Source of the DNA: Pelagicoccus albus
GTDB lineage: Bacteria; Verrucomicrobiota; Verrucomicrobiia; Opitutales; Opitutaceae
DNA: 64,000 nucleotides
Direction of reading: 5' to 3'
Assembly (NCBI RefSeq): GCF_014230145.1
Contig: NZ_JACHVC010000006.1
Location: 310,001-374,000 of the forward strand
The position numbers and the translations under genes are program-made. Every line of letters begins with the position of its first letter. The first letter of the stretch is position 1. The notes beneath the pieces are model-generated. The model was not told where the DNA came from, did not search any database, and saw only the letters and a list, made by a program, of their open reading frames with translations. Shown piece after piece: positions 31,207 to 40,732 of this stretch.

Positions 31207-31545
31207 TTAGAGCGGATGATCCGAGGATTTCGCCAATTCTAGTACAGCTAATTCGCGAATGGCAATAACTGCGGGATGGGAAGACTTCACGAGTTGGAAT
31301 CGCTTTTGTACAACTGCCTCCGCGTCCTGTTTAGCCGTATTGGAAAAACTTTGGATTGAGATGACTTCAGCCCCGTCGTCATTTCCTTGCAAGTGGACGT
31401 TCTCCACTCCCCACATCATCAGGATCTCGATCTGTCTCTCCGTGAGCTTAGTCCCCGAAGGGAAGAGCTTCTTGGCGTCGAGATTGAAGACGTCTTCCGC
31501 CAGGATTTGGCCTGGCTTCAGTTCGTGGGGAGATTTATTGGCCAT
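31207..31545 (-). CDS. Small protein resembling the N-terminal region of HD-GYP response regulators
   Basis: A 112-residue soluble protein. Its first half, LKPGQILAEDVFNLDAKKLFPSGTKLTERQIEILMMWGV, given here in outline, matches the short barrel that precedes many HD-GYP phosphodiesterases. No HD-GYP domain follows. It is the first gene of an operon with the HDOD protein and hybrid kinase, so it may be a separated signalling module. Function is not known. Confidence 0.65.
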   Translation of the reverse strand: MANKSPHELKPGQILAEDVFNLDAKKLFPSGTKLTERQIEILMMWGVENVHLQGNDDGAEVISIQSFSNTAKQDAEAVVQKRFQLVKSSHPAVIAIRELAVLELAKSSDHPL

Positions 31546-31576
31546 TTTGTAGAAGGAGGGCGGCAGAGAAAACGTG

Positions 31577-33463
31577 CTAGGCGTTGACTTTGCTTCGCGA
31601 AGTCCTTGTTGGCAAGTACGCTAACGCGATAATAATCAGCTGCGAGATCCAAAAACCAGCTAGGTAGTTAAAGGCGGAATTCATGAATCCGTAGGAGTGT
31701 AAGCCGATTCCCAGCATATTGGTGCCCATCCATGACCAGCTGGTTACGATATTGCCGAAGACCGCCATTGCCATGATTCCACGTGTTTTCGCGAAGCCTC
31801 CCCAGCGAGCATGTAGGATGATGACGTTCCAAAGCACGAGGAGCACCGCTCCGTTCTCCTTCGGATCCCAGCCCCAGAAGCGGCCCCAAGATTGGTCGGC
31901 CCAGATGCCGCCAGAAACGGTTCCGAAGAAGCTGAAGAGGGTGGAGAAACAGATAATGCCGAAAACGATGGCGGCGAGCATCTTGCTTCTCTCTTTGTTT
32001 ATGAGCTTGGTAGTGGTGCCGGCTATGATCCAAAAGATGCCGATAAAGCCGGAGAAAAAGGTCGAGGCGTATCCAAATGTCACTGTGAGGACGTGCACGG
32101 TGAGCCAGAAATTCGAGTCCAGCACCGCCTTCATTTGCTCGAGCGTGTCGCGTCCATCGATCAAGTGGTGGGCTACGATTAAACTAGATATGCCGATAAC
32201 TGATGCGATAAAGCTGCCGATCCCGTTTTTGTAGAGTCGTTCTATGATGAGGGCCAACAAGGTCGCTCCCCAGCCCACATATATGGCGGAAGAGTACAGG
32301 TTAATGACCGGGGCGTATCCGATAATATAGACACGGTATCCCATGCCGATGGTATGAACCACGAATACTGCCACAGTAGTCCAAAAGGCCGCTCGGTTTA
32401 AGCCGCGCGATGCGAAAGGCCAAGAAAAGACAGCGAGTAGGAGAACCATGACGTATCCGACTATGGATACATAGAAGGGCTCCAGGTAGTTGAATTGCTG
32501 TTCGGCCTTTGCCTTGGCTCCCGCCACTTCGTCGAGAGAGGTTACTTTGTTGTACAGCTTTTGTACGGTTTCATTGAAGGTCGCGCTATCGCCTTGGCGG
32601 TAGGAATCGACTAGGGTCGCGTAGTAAAGAGTGATGTCGCTCAACTCTCCGTCGCGGGTGATTTCATCCAGAGCCACACTCATTTTTTCCCACTGGAATT
32701 GTCCGTCAACCGGTGGACGAGGGTGGGTGAAAAACAGGGCTTCTTCGCCAAAGCTCTTGTAAACTTGGATGAAGCTGAGCATCGAGCTGAGGCTCTCAGA
32801 GTCGAATGCTTCTCCGCGCTGCTGCTTTTCGGTCTCGGCGACAGCCTGGGGAACGATGGCCTTCATGGCAGTCAGTTCCTCCAGAAAGCTTGGCGTTTCG
32901 CTGTGGTGGATAGTGCGAGTCAGATTGTAGAATCGAATAACGTTATTTGCCAAGTCTACCACCGCGCGTTGGTAGCGGTTGCGGAGCTCGGATTCTACGT
33001 TGGAGGCGGCCATGGCATCCTGGCGAATTCTCTCGAATGAACCTTTAATCTCGTTGAACGAGAAGTAGTGGTGGCTACTGCCTGCTCCTAGGAGCATACC
33101 CATTATCGCGGAGTCCCGCTCCTTGGGGTCCTTGTGAGGAAGGATTGAACGCAATCCGTCGTCGTGGATACGGAAAATCGGTCGATCCATGGCTGCGGGA
33201 GGACTGAATATAGCTTCAGCTAGCCACTCGATAGCCTTATGGCGAGTACCGTCTTCGTAAGTCGCGGTACGCTTTCCGCTCATTGCTAGCAATGAGTTTC
33301 GGGCGACTGAATCCAGAGGTTGTATCCGGCCGTTCATTACGACGGGTACCTTGCCCAGAGTGTCCAAGTCGAAGTCCGACTTAGGGGTCTGCCTCGAATA
33401 ATTCGAGTAGATGTAGGCGAGGAAGAAAAGGATTGAGAGCGTGGTGGCTAGGCTGCGTTTCAT
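31577..33463 (-). CDS. ccsA: Cytochrome c biogenesis protein CcsA (System II) with large N-terminal domain
   Basis: A 628-residue membrane protein. The C-terminal half (about 345-620) is a CcmC/CcsA haem-handling domain with the WWD motif GGIWADQSWGRFWGWDPKE and flanking haem-ligand His residues in AHHLIDG and LHSYG. The N-terminal 330 residues include the conserved GKVPVVMNGRIQPLDSVARN and are mostly outside the membrane. This long form is seen in Bacteroidetes and Planctomycetes-type System II. It transfers haem with ResB to apocytochromes c. Its ATG overlaps the resB stop (ATGA). Confidence 0.92.
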   Translation of the reverse strand: MKRSLATTLSILFFLAYIYSNYSRQTPKSDFDLDTLGKVPVVMNGRIQPLDSVARNSLLAMSGKRTATYEDGTRHKAIEWLAEAIFSPPAAMDRPIFRIHDDGLRSILPHKDPKERDSAIMGMLLGAGSSHHYFSFNEIKGSFERIRQDAMAASNVESELRNRYQRAVVDLANNVIRFYNLTRTIHHSETPSFLEELTAMKAIVPQAVAETEKQQRGEAFDSESLSSMLSFIQVYKSFGEEALFFTHPRPPVDGQFQWEKMSVALDEITRDGELSDITLYYATLVDSYRQGDSATFNETVQKLYNKVTSLDEVAGAKAKAEQQFNYLEPFYVSIVGYVMVLLLAVFSWPFASRGLNRAAFWTTVAVFVVHTIGMGYRVYIIGYAPVINLYSSAIYVGWGATLLALIIERLYKNGIGSFIASVIGISSLIVAHHLIDGRDTLEQMKAVLDSNFWLTVHVLTVTFGYASTFFSGFIGIFWIIAGTTTKLINKERSKMLAAIVFGIICFSTLFSFFGTVSGGIWADQSWGRFWGWDPKENGAVLLVLWNVIILHARWGGFAKTRGIMAMAVFGNIVTSWSWMGTNMLGIGLHSYGFMNSAFNYLAGFWISQLIIIALAYLPTRTSRSKVNA

Positions 33464-34626
33464 GCGTCAGCTTTCTTTCGTTTTTTGGAGAATCGTTGTA
33501 GGCTGAAAGCGAATTGGACGACCAGACCGAGAGTCATCATGGTGCAGGAAATGTAGGGCAGGCTGCGTCCTGGATTTCTCACTACTTGCAGAATGGTGGT
33601 ACGGTCATCGTTCATGAAGCCCTGTTGGTAGAAGGTAAGGTCGTCGTAGCGGAGCGGGTTGTTCATGTAGATGAGGAAATCCTGCTCGAGCCCACTTCGC
33701 TTGTCCTTGACGATGACTTCGCTTGAAAAGTTCTTGGGGATGTTGGTGCCGAGATAGCGGTCGTGGCTGAAGTCCTTCAGGGTGATGTAGTAGTCGATCA
33801 CTTCTCGCTTTCGTCGAACCACGAGGCTGTAGCTGCGGTCTTTGAAAGTGAATTCCTGGTGCGGCATGAATTCGCGAACAAGCCAGGTACCGATTATTTC
33901 CGAACCGTCTTGGGCGGGTTGTTTCGAGAAAAGGGTTACGATGGCGGCAGGTTGGTTTCGTTCGTCCATCTTTCCGGTTTCCGGTACGCGTACGGCGTAG
34001 GCTTCTAAGCCAAGCCCGCGATTTGCCAAACCGACAGTGACGGGAGTGAACTCGTTACGTCGTTGCAATACCGAGTTGGGCATAAACTCGTCGATGCTTA
34101 CATGGAAGGGAAGCTCGTCGATGTCGACTTGCTGGTTGCGTTCCAGCATTCCTTCAGGGATGGCGTAAACACGGTCCTTGTCGGGGTCGGTTGTGTCGAT
34201 GATTGCGAGCTCTGCTTCGCGGAAGCTTTCCGTAAAGTCGCTCGTGCCGCCCTCATCGATGGTCATGCTCGCTTCGACTTGGAAAACGCTCGATATGAAT
34301 TCTCCCAGCAGCAAGAGGATGAATCCAACGTGCACAAGCCAGATGCCCAGCTTCTTCGTATTGAAGCGGAAGCGGTAGATCATGGCCGCTATCAGGTTTA
34401 TGAGTAGAGCAAAACCTATCAGGTAGCCGCCGGGCATGTAGGGAACGTTGATATCCAAAGATTGGATATACTGATACACGAAAACGGTATAGAAGTATTT
34501 TTCGGTGGCACCGTGGATGCCGAGATGTGTTTGGTCGAGTGTGCCGAAGAGGATCAGCACCATGCCGAGCACGAGGCAACCAATGGTGAGCTCGAGGGAC
34601 GCGAGTAGTTTAAGAAGAGGCTTCAT
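33460..34626 (-). CDS. resB: Cytochrome c biogenesis protein ResB (System II)
   Basis: A 388-residue ResB homologue. An N-terminal helix LASLELTIGCLVLGMVLILFGT is followed by TM2 and TM3 (about 60-110), a large periplasmic region and a final TM near 360-380. Typical ResB blocks are TMTIDEGG-type strands, NNPLRYDDLTFYQQGF and VRNPGRSLPYISC. It delivers haem or holds apocytochromes with CcsA. It is transcribed between a lipoprotein gene (23 bp upstream) and ccsA (4-bp overlap). Confidence 0.92.
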   Translation of the reverse strand: MKPLLKLLASLELTIGCLVLGMVLILFGTLDQTHLGIHGATEKYFYTVFVYQYIQSLDINVPYMPGGYLIGFALLINLIAAMIYRFRFNTKKLGIWLVHVGFILLLLGEFISSVFQVEASMTIDEGGTSDFTESFREAELAIIDTTDPDKDRVYAIPEGMLERNQQVDIDELPFHVSIDEFMPNSVLQRRNEFTPVTVGLANRGLGLEAYAVRVPETGKMDERNQPAAIVTLFSKQPAQDGSEIIGTWLVREFMPHQEFTFKDRSYSLVVRRKREVIDYYITLKDFSHDRYLGTNIPKNFSSEVIVKDKRSGLEQDFLIYMNNPLRYDDLTFYQQGFMNDDRTTILQVVRNPGRSLPYISCTMMTLGLVVQFAFSLQRFSKKRKKADA

Positions 34627-34649
34627 CTGTCTTGGTGTAACGTATTCGA

Positions 34650-35741
34650 CTAGTGGTTATGCCCTTCGTGGCTGAAGCGAACCGATTGCAGCAGGTACTT
34701 GAACTTGTCCATTTGAATGTCCAGGAGCAGGGCGTCACCTCGCAGCTTAAAGAACCAGGACCGTCCTTCCATTTCCATTATGGCGACCAAGATTGTCTCT
34801 TTGTCGGCATTACCGTCGTTTTCGGAATCCGACTTCAGTTCAAACATTGTGAATTCCAGTCCGGATGGATTGGTCATCCTGGTGGCGGCCGCTTCGACTT
34901 GGGAGGCATTCCAGTCGGCTAAACCGATTTGACGCCGCCAGCGATTTACATTCGCAACCAGGCCGCCAGTGTCGCCGGGAAAGGAGGTTATCGAGAAGTC
35001 GGCGGCGGGGAAGCCCTCCTTAATGATGGCTAGGCTGGCGATCCGCATCGAGTTGCCTTCGGAAACAGTCCAGCCTTGTGGAGTGGAAAAGACCAGATCG
35101 CCCAAGTGGGAAGCGTCCTCTGTCCCAGGGGCTTCACTGGTTGCAGCGGCGGCTGGCCCGCCAAATTCTATGGCTTCGATCATCGTGCGGAAAGGCTCGA
35201 TTTGACTTTCCAGGGTGCTTCGAGGTCCGGACATCTTGAAAAACCAACTTTGGCCCATGAACGGGATGATGGCCGCGTAGATGCTAGTGGAATCTTCGGT
35301 TTCGCCCGATGGTTTCAAATCAACGATAGTAGCGCTCGCGCCTGAGCTGAGAGACATCTCCGAAGTCATTTTCTGAAGTTGGCTCGCGTCGACAGCAGGA
35401 AGGGAGGCTTGTCCTAGCCAGCGGTTGACGTTGGCGAGCAGCCCACCGGTGGATCCAGGGAAAGAGGTCACCGTGATTTCTACTGCTCCTGCCTCGTCGT
35501 TGTAGAGATAGTTGCCCTTTCTGAATTGTGTGGGCGGCAGCTCTTTCCAGCCCGCATGAGGACTCCAGGTTAGCGCGTCAGCTATATCGCTCGGAGCAGA
35601 CAGCTCAGCTAGGGGGCGGGCTCTCTCGCTGGTGTCTTTAGGTGTGTCGTAAATCTGTACCTCGGGTCTACGGCAACCGGCAGGCAGAATGAGCGACGTG
35701 GTCAAAACGCCGATATAGATTAGGCTCAAACGGGATCTCAT
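34650..35741 (-). CDS. Lipoprotein with two tandem copies of an unnamed domain
   Basis: A 363-residue lipoprotein. The start at 35741 gives a compact signal with lipobox LPAGC; an in-frame ATG twelve codons upstream is also possible. Two homologous domains follow, about residues 60-195 and 215-350. Each has WS/QGW near its start, then TSFPGxTGGLxANVNRWxxQ, and ends in RSWFFKLRG or QSWFFKMSG followed by a helix with SIRF/AIEF-type residues. The C-terminus is SHEGHNH, a possible metal-binding tail. It heads the resB-ccsA operon, so it probably works in cytochrome c maturation or respiration at the membrane. The exact role is unknown. Confidence 0.75.
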   Translation of the reverse strand: MRSRLSLIYIGVLTTSLILPAGCRRPEVQIYDTPKDTSERARPLAELSAPSDIADALTWSPHAGWKELPPTQFRKGNYLYNDEAGAVEITVTSFPGSTGGLLANVNRWLGQASLPAVDASQLQKMTSEMSLSSGASATIVDLKPSGETEDSTSIYAAIIPFMGQSWFFKMSGPRSTLESQIEPFRTMIEAIEFGGPAAAATSEAPGTEDASHLGDLVFSTPQGWTVSEGNSMRIASLAIIKEGFPAADFSITSFPGDTGGLVANVNRWRRQIGLADWNASQVEAAATRMTNPSGLEFTMFELKSDSENDGNADKETILVAIMEMEGRSWFFKLRGDALLLDIQMDKFKYLLQSVRFSHEGHNH

Positions 35742-35911
35742 AGGAATCGCGGGAGAGATAAGGGTGTTAAATTGCATAAATCAAGCAGGACCGGCCCCTT
35801 CGCGCTTATCTCGCGTTTACGGATTGATCTGTGAGTGAAAAACCGGCCTTCGGACTGAATGTTTGCCATGTTCGTCTGTCTTGCTCTTAAGACCTTCGTA
35901 GCTGAAGTAAG

Positions 35912-37081
35912 ATGGTTAAGAAAGAATCATACCTCGACCGGGTGCTCGGACGCATCGAGACACTCGACGCGACAAATTTGGCAAACCTTGCGCAGAAGCT
36001 CGCGCGTGAGCGTTCGTACTTGGAGACCATTTTCAATACGGCGTTGGAAGGCATTCTTGTGGTGGATGAAGACGGGGAAGTTCGCTATGCGAACGAGTCT
36101 GGACGTCGGATGATTGGCCTGAAGGAGAGCGATATGGGGTCGGCCATTCTCTGGAGGCTTATACCCGGCTTGCGCGATTCCTTGGGGCTAGAGGAGGGGG
36201 AGCCGCTGCGAGATTCCATCAGTTCCCGAGAGTTGGAGCTCACTTATCCCGAGCAGCGTTACGTGAGGATGTACTTCCTGCCTTTCAAGGAATCTGAGGG
36301 AGATGAGGACAAGCAGTTCGTGGTGATGCTCTCGGACATCACGAGCGAGAAGATCAGCAAAGAGGAAACCATCGAGTCCGAAAAGATCGCTTCCATCCTG
36401 TTGCTCGCGGCGGGAGTCGCCCATGAATTGGGCAATCCGCTGAATTCGTTAACCATCCACCTTCAGTTAATGGAGCGGACTCTGAGCAAATTGGAAGCCT
36501 CACCGAGCTCCGAGAAGCTGTCGAACTCTCTCCAGGTTTGCCGCGGGGAAGTCGACCGACTGGATGGAATCATCAAAAACTTCCTGGAGGCGATCCGGCC
36601 GCAAGAGCCCGATTTCCAGATTCTCGACCTAAGTCTGGTGCTGGAAGAGGTGCTGGAGGTGGTTGGGTCCGAATTAAATGATCGTGGGATCACTGTAGAG
36701 GTGGAGGTCGTTTCGGAGGCTCCGATCGTGAGAGCGGATAGGAATCAGATGAAGCAGGTGTTTTTTAACCTCATAAAAAACGCCATGGAAGCCATGCGTC
36801 CCGGCGGTGCCCTGAAAATCGTTTCGCGGGCGGATGAGGAAAAAATCTATCTACGCTTCGGCGATTCTGGTTCAGGCATCCGCCAGTCTGAACTTTCCCG
36901 CGTTTTTCAGCCCTATCACACCACCAAAAAGACAGGTTCCGGTTTAGGACTCATGATCGTGCAGAGAATAATGAGGGGACATGGTGGCTTAGTCGGAATA
37001 GATAGCCAAGAGGGTGTTGGGACAGTCGTAACTCTAGAGCTACCAAAGAGAAATCGAAAGATTCGCATGCTCGAGGGGTGA
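35912..37081 (+). CDS. PAS-containing sensor histidine kinase (NtrB-like)
   Basis: A 389-residue cytosolic kinase without membrane segments. A PAS domain covers about 38-150 ([21 protein letters not shown]). The HisKA His is in [15 protein letters not shown], a form typical of NtrB-type kinases, and the HATPase domain has [21 protein letters not shown] and [10 protein letters not shown]. It is followed 59 bp later by an NtrC-type regulator, which is very likely its partner. The signal it senses is not evident. Confidence 0.93.
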   Translation: MVKKESYLDRVLGRIETLDATNLANLAQKLARERSYLETIFNTALEGILVVDEDGEVRYANESGRRMIGLKESDMGSAILWRLIPGLRDSLGLEEGEPLRDSISSRELELTYPEQRYVRMYFLPFKESEGDEDKQFVVMLSDITSEKISKEETIESEKIASILLLAAGVAHELGNPLNSLTIHLQLMERTLSKLEASPSSEKLSNSLQVCRGEVDRLDGIIKNFLEAIRPQEPDFQILDLSLVLEEVLEVVGSELNDRGITVEVEVVSEAPIVRADRNQMKQVFFNLIKNAMEAMRPGGALKIVSRADEEKIYLRFGDSGSGIRQSELSRVFQPYHTTKKTGSGLGLMIVQRIMRGHGGLVGIDSQEGVGTVVTLELPKRNRKIRMLEG

Positions 37082-37140
37082 GGTGTGAGTCAATATTGCA
37101 CACTTGACCTGAGGCTAATCTTGGATTGATTTGAGGCACT

Positions 37141-38505
37141 ATGGTGCCAACTATTCTCATTGTTGACGACGAGCGCCACACCCGTGAAGGGTTGATGCAA
37201 ATGCTCGAGGACACGTATGACATCTATCTCGCTGAAGATGCCGAGCAGGCCTTCACCCTGATGGATTCCGAGCTGTTTGACGTGGTGCTGACCGACCTCC
37301 GCATGCCTGGCAAATCCGGCATGAAGGTAATCGACAAGGCTCTGAGTTTGCCCAATCGCCCACCGGTAATTATGATGACTGCCTATGGCGACGTGGATTC
37401 CGCAGTGGAGGCCATGAAACGGGGTGCCTACGACTTTCTTACCAAGCCGGTCAACCTTGAGAAGCTCGAGATATTGATCAAACGGGCCCTGAAATCCAAG
37501 AATCTGGAGAAGGAGGTCGAGCAGCTCCATGAGCGGCTGGACGTGAAGTTCAACTTTTCTGGGATCGTGGGGAATTCGGCTGAGCTGCAGAAAGTGATCG
37601 AACGGGTAAAGCTGGTAGCTCCCTCGCGGGCGAGCGTTTTGATTCAAGGGGAAACGGGTACCGGAAAGGAACTGATTGCCCAAGCCATCCATCAAAATTC
37701 GAATCGCTCCAAAGGGCCATTTATCGCGGTGCACTGCGCGGCGTTGCCGGCAGCCCTTTTGGAGAGCGAGCTTTTCGGTCACGAGAAGGGGGCCTTCACT
37801 GGGGCCATGGAACGACGGATCGGACGGTTCGAGATGGCGGAAGGAGGGACCTTGTTCCTCGACGAAATTGGCGAAATCGATTTGGCGACCCAGGTGAAGT
37901 TGCTGAGGTTTCTCGAGCAGCGGACTTTCGAGCGTTTGGGGAGTTCCAAGTCGATTAAGGTGGATACGAGGCTGGTGGCTGCGACTAACCGGGATCTATT
38001 GGAAATGGTGAAGAAGGGGGATTTTCGAGAGGACCTTTATTACCGACTCAACGTGGTACAAATTGAAGTGCCTTCGCTTGCGGATCGAGCCGAAGACCTC
38101 CCGCAGCTTTTAACCCACTTTCTCAATGAGTTTGCCAAGGAGAACGACATGGATCCGCCGACCTTCGAACCTGGTGCCATGCAAGCTCTGCGTCGTTATC
38201 CGTGGCCCGGAAATATCCGGGAATTGAGGAACTTCGCCGAGAACTCGGTCGTACTGCATCGGGGTGGGGTCATCCACGACTATGATTTGGAACCGAAGTT
38301 TAGAGGTGAGGGACCTTCGGTGGATGGTTCGGGCAAGATCGTTTCCCCGCTGGACAAGGAAGAGAACGAAAAGCGTTTGCTACGGGAGGCTTTAGCGGAT
38401 GCGCGTGGCAATCGGACTCGTGCTGCTGCCTTGCTCGGAATTTCCAGACGGACCTTGCACCGCAAGCTCCAGCAGTGGCCGGAACTCGATGTCGTCGATC
38501 GCTAG
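37141..38505 (+). CDS. NtrC-family sigma-54-dependent response regulator
   Basis: A 454-residue regulator with three domains. The receiver (1-125) has its acceptor Asp in VVLTDLRMPGKSG and Lys in LTKPV. An AAA+ sigma-54 interaction domain (about 140-370) has Walker A GETGTGKE, the sigma-54 contact loop GAFTGA, Walker B GGTLFLDEIGE and WPGNIRELRN. A Fis-type helix-turn-helix ends it (RTRAAALLGISRRTLHRKL). It should activate sigma-54 promoters when phosphorylated by the upstream kinase. I found no clear -24/-12 promoter in the intergenic regions here, so its targets are probably elsewhere. Confidence 0.95.
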   Translation: MVPTILIVDDERHTREGLMQMLEDTYDIYLAEDAEQAFTLMDSELFDVVLTDLRMPGKSGMKVIDKALSLPNRPPVIMMTAYGDVDSAVEAMKRGAYDFLTKPVNLEKLEILIKRALKSKNLEKEVEQLHERLDVKFNFSGIVGNSAELQKVIERVKLVAPSRASVLIQGETGTGKELIAQAIHQNSNRSKGPFIAVHCAALPAALLESELFGHEKGAFTGAMERRIGRFEMAEGGTLFLDEIGEIDLATQVKLLRFLEQRTFERLGSSKSIKVDTRLVAATNRDLLEMVKKGDFREDLYYRLNVVQIEVPSLADRAEDLPQLLTHFLNEFAKENDMDPPTFEPGAMQALRRYPWPGNIRELRNFAENSVVLHRGGVIHDYDLEPKFRGEGPSVDGSGKIVSPLDKEENEKRLLREALADARGNRTRAAALLGISRRTLHRKLQQWPELDVVDR

Positions 38506-38627
38506 CGAACTCCGCCCGAGAGGTTTTTCTGTCGCTTGGAGGCGGTAATTTCGACCCTGTCATTTTTGCGGAATTTTCTATTGACTTGAAGGGGCTGAAA
38601 TAGATTCTGACGCACCTCTTTAATGAG

Positions 38628-38703
<76 letters not shown>

Positions 38704-38749
38704 TTTTTCCTTTCGGTCTCGATTGGCGATTTGGAAAACTCATTATCAT

Positions 38750-38825
<76 letters not shown>

Positions 38826-38832
38826 CTTTTTT

Positions 38833-38863
38833 AGCCCCTCCAGTTATTCTGGCGGGGCTTTTT
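38833..38863 (+). terminator. Terminator of the tandem tRNA-Gly genes
   Basis: AGCCCCTCCAG and CTGGCGGGGCT arms with one T-G wobble pair and a 5-nt loop, followed by T5, directly after the second tRNA. Confidence 0.9.
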
Positions 38864-38927
38864 GCTGGGCGGATGCCGGCGTTTTCTAGCTAGACTCCGA
38901 GAAGCCTTGCTCATCGAATGGAGGCTA

Positions 38928-39605
38928 GTGAAAGCCAGCGAACTTTTTGAATTTCCCGCCAGTATCCCATTTGGATCTTTTTTTGATCCCGAAGCCCCAG
39001 CTTGGGAGTGGATTGGTCAGATCAAGCCCGCCCTTGCCTCGGGTTTCGATGCGCAGATTCCCGAGAATGTCCCTCCCGGCGTATCTGTTACGGGCAAAGT
39101 TTACATTCACGAGTCAGTTGAGCTTCCTCCCTTTTGCTCGATCGAGGGACCGGCTTGGATTGGGGAAGGGGTGCAGATCCGCCCGGGTGCCTACATCCGA
39201 GGAAATGTGATCATCGGAGCCCGTTCGGTGGTGGGTAACTCCTGCGAGTACAAAAACTGCCTCCTGCTGGAGGGCGTGCAGACTCCGCATTTCTCCTATA
39301 TCGGGGATTCTGTGCTGGGCAATCGCTCGCACCTCGGGGCCGGTGTAATCCTCTCCAACCTGCGACTTGATCAGAAGCTGGTAAAGGTCGAGACCGAGAC
39401 CGGCAAAGTAGAGTCTGGTCTTCGCAAGTTCGGGGCCCTTTTGGGGGACGATGCGGAAGTGGGCTGCAATTCGGTTTTGAACCCAGGGTCGGTGATTGGG
39501 CCGCGTTCATTGGTCGGGCCATTGACGTCTTTTAAGGGTACTTTGCTGCCTGATCAGCTCTATATGAGTAAGAGCGAGGGCGTCGCATTACCCCGCTTGG
39601 TTTAG
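38928..39605 (+). CDS. Left-handed beta-helix (hexapeptide-repeat) protein, nucleotidyltransferase C-terminal-like
   Basis: A 225-residue protein made largely of hexapeptide repeats (IEGPAWIGEGVQIRPGAYIRG, GNVIIGARSVVGNSCEYKN, in outline), like the C-terminal half of GlmU. It has no N-terminal nucleotidyltransferase domain. The C-terminal ALLGDDAEVGCNSVLNPGSVIG and SLVGPLTS are also GlmU-like. It could be an acyl- or acetyltransferase acting on nucleotide sugars; this is inferred. No ATG exists near the start. GTG at 38928 is chosen because GGAGG lies just before it and because longer starts run into the tRNA terminator. Confidence 0.75.
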   Translation: MKASELFEFPASIPFGSFFDPEAPAWEWIGQIKPALASGFDAQIPENVPPGVSVTGKVYIHESVELPPFCSIEGPAWIGEGVQIRPGAYIRGNVIIGARSVVGNSCEYKNCLLLEGVQTPHFSYIGDSVLGNRSHLGAGVILSNLRLDQKLVKVETETGKVESGLRKFGALLGDDAEVGCNSVLNPGSVIGPRSLVGPLTSFKGTLLPDQLYMSKSEGVALPRLV

Positions 39606-39666
39606 TTTCGCTTGATCTAGGAGGCGGTAGCTTCTAAACCCCGCTGCTTTCCCCATCGAAATTGAC

Positions 39667-40632
39667 ATGAGAATTCTTTCCGGCATCCAGCCCTCAGGCA
39701 TCCTTCACGCAGGCAACTATTTCGGCATGATGAAGCCATCCATCGAACTGCAAGAGCAGGGCGAGGCTTTCTATTTCATCGCGGACTACCACTCCATGAC
39801 TTCGCTTACGGACGCAAAATTGCGTCGTGAGTATACTCAGCGTGTGGCCATTGATTTCCTAGCGTGTGGCTTGGATCCGAAAAAGGCGGTCCTCTTTAAG
39901 CAGTCCGATGTGCCAGAGCACGTGGAGCTTTCTTGGATGCTGTCCTCCGTTTGTCCGATGGGCTTGTTGGAGCGTTGTCACAGCTATAAAGACAAACTCG
40001 CCAAAGGCATTTCTCCAAATCATGGCCTCTTCGCTTATCCGGTTCTCATGGCGGCGGATATTCTTATCTATGACGCAGACGTAGTTCCCGTTGGCCAGGA
40101 TCAGAAGCAACACGTCGAAGTGACCCGTGACTTGGCAAACAAGTTCAACGATCTCTACGGCGAGACTTTCGTAGTACCCGCTCCACGCATACGCGGCGAC
40201 GTCGCAAAGGTGCCTGGAATCGATGGGGGCAAGATGTCGAAGAGCTACAACAACACCATCGACATTTTCGGTGAAGAAAAGGCGATCAAGAAGCGGATCA
40301 TGAGCATCGTTATGGATAGCCGTGGCATGGATGAACCGAAACCTGACGCCGAAGAGAATAACGCGATTCAAATCCTGAAGCACGTCGCGGACAAGGAAAC
40401 TTACGAGGCAACCGTGGAAGCTCTTAAGGCGGGCGGCTATGGCTACGGGCACGTGAAGAAGAAGCTTTTCGAATGTTACTGGGAGCATTTTGCCGACGCC
40501 CGTAAACGGCGTGAAGAGCTGCTCGCCAACTTGGATTTCGTCGATCAAGTCCTCCGCGAAGGGGCGGAAAAGGCTCGTAATATTGCCTCCGTGGTTAACA
40601 AGCGGGCTCGTGTCGCTTGCGGTTTGGAGTAG
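39667..40632 (+). CDS. trpS: Tryptophanyl-tRNA synthetase
   Basis: A 321-residue class I TrpRS of normal bacterial length. The HIGH-like signature is PSGILHAGNYFG near the N-terminus. The Trp/ATP pocket residues lie in the VLMAADILIYDADVVPVGQDQKQH region, and the KMSKS motif is complete in GGKMSKSYNN. It charges tRNA-Trp in the cytoplasm. Only 61 bp separate it from the beta-helix gene, and no Trp-codon leader was seen upstream. Confidence 0.97.
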   Translation: MRILSGIQPSGILHAGNYFGMMKPSIELQEQGEAFYFIADYHSMTSLTDAKLRREYTQRVAIDFLACGLDPKKAVLFKQSDVPEHVELSWMLSSVCPMGLLERCHSYKDKLAKGISPNHGLFAYPVLMAADILIYDADVVPVGQDQKQHVEVTRDLANKFNDLYGETFVVPAPRIRGDVAKVPGIDGGKMSKSYNNTIDIFGEEKAIKKRIMSIVMDSRGMDEPKPDAEENNAIQILKHVADKETYEATVEALKAGGYGYGHVKKKLFECYWEHFADARKRREELLANLDFVDQVLREGAEKARNIASVVNKRARVACGLE

Positions 40633-40732
40633 CGGATTTGGCTCGCCAGAGCGGCAAATCTCTAGAACGCGAAAGTGTATGCTTGTATTTTGCGTTTGTT
40701 GATTTGTCGTAGGCTTTACTGGTCAAACTTTT

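Noticed and set aside
37082-37140. Possible sigma-54 promoter before the NtrC-like gene
   Set aside because: No GG/GC -24/-12 pair with correct spacing.
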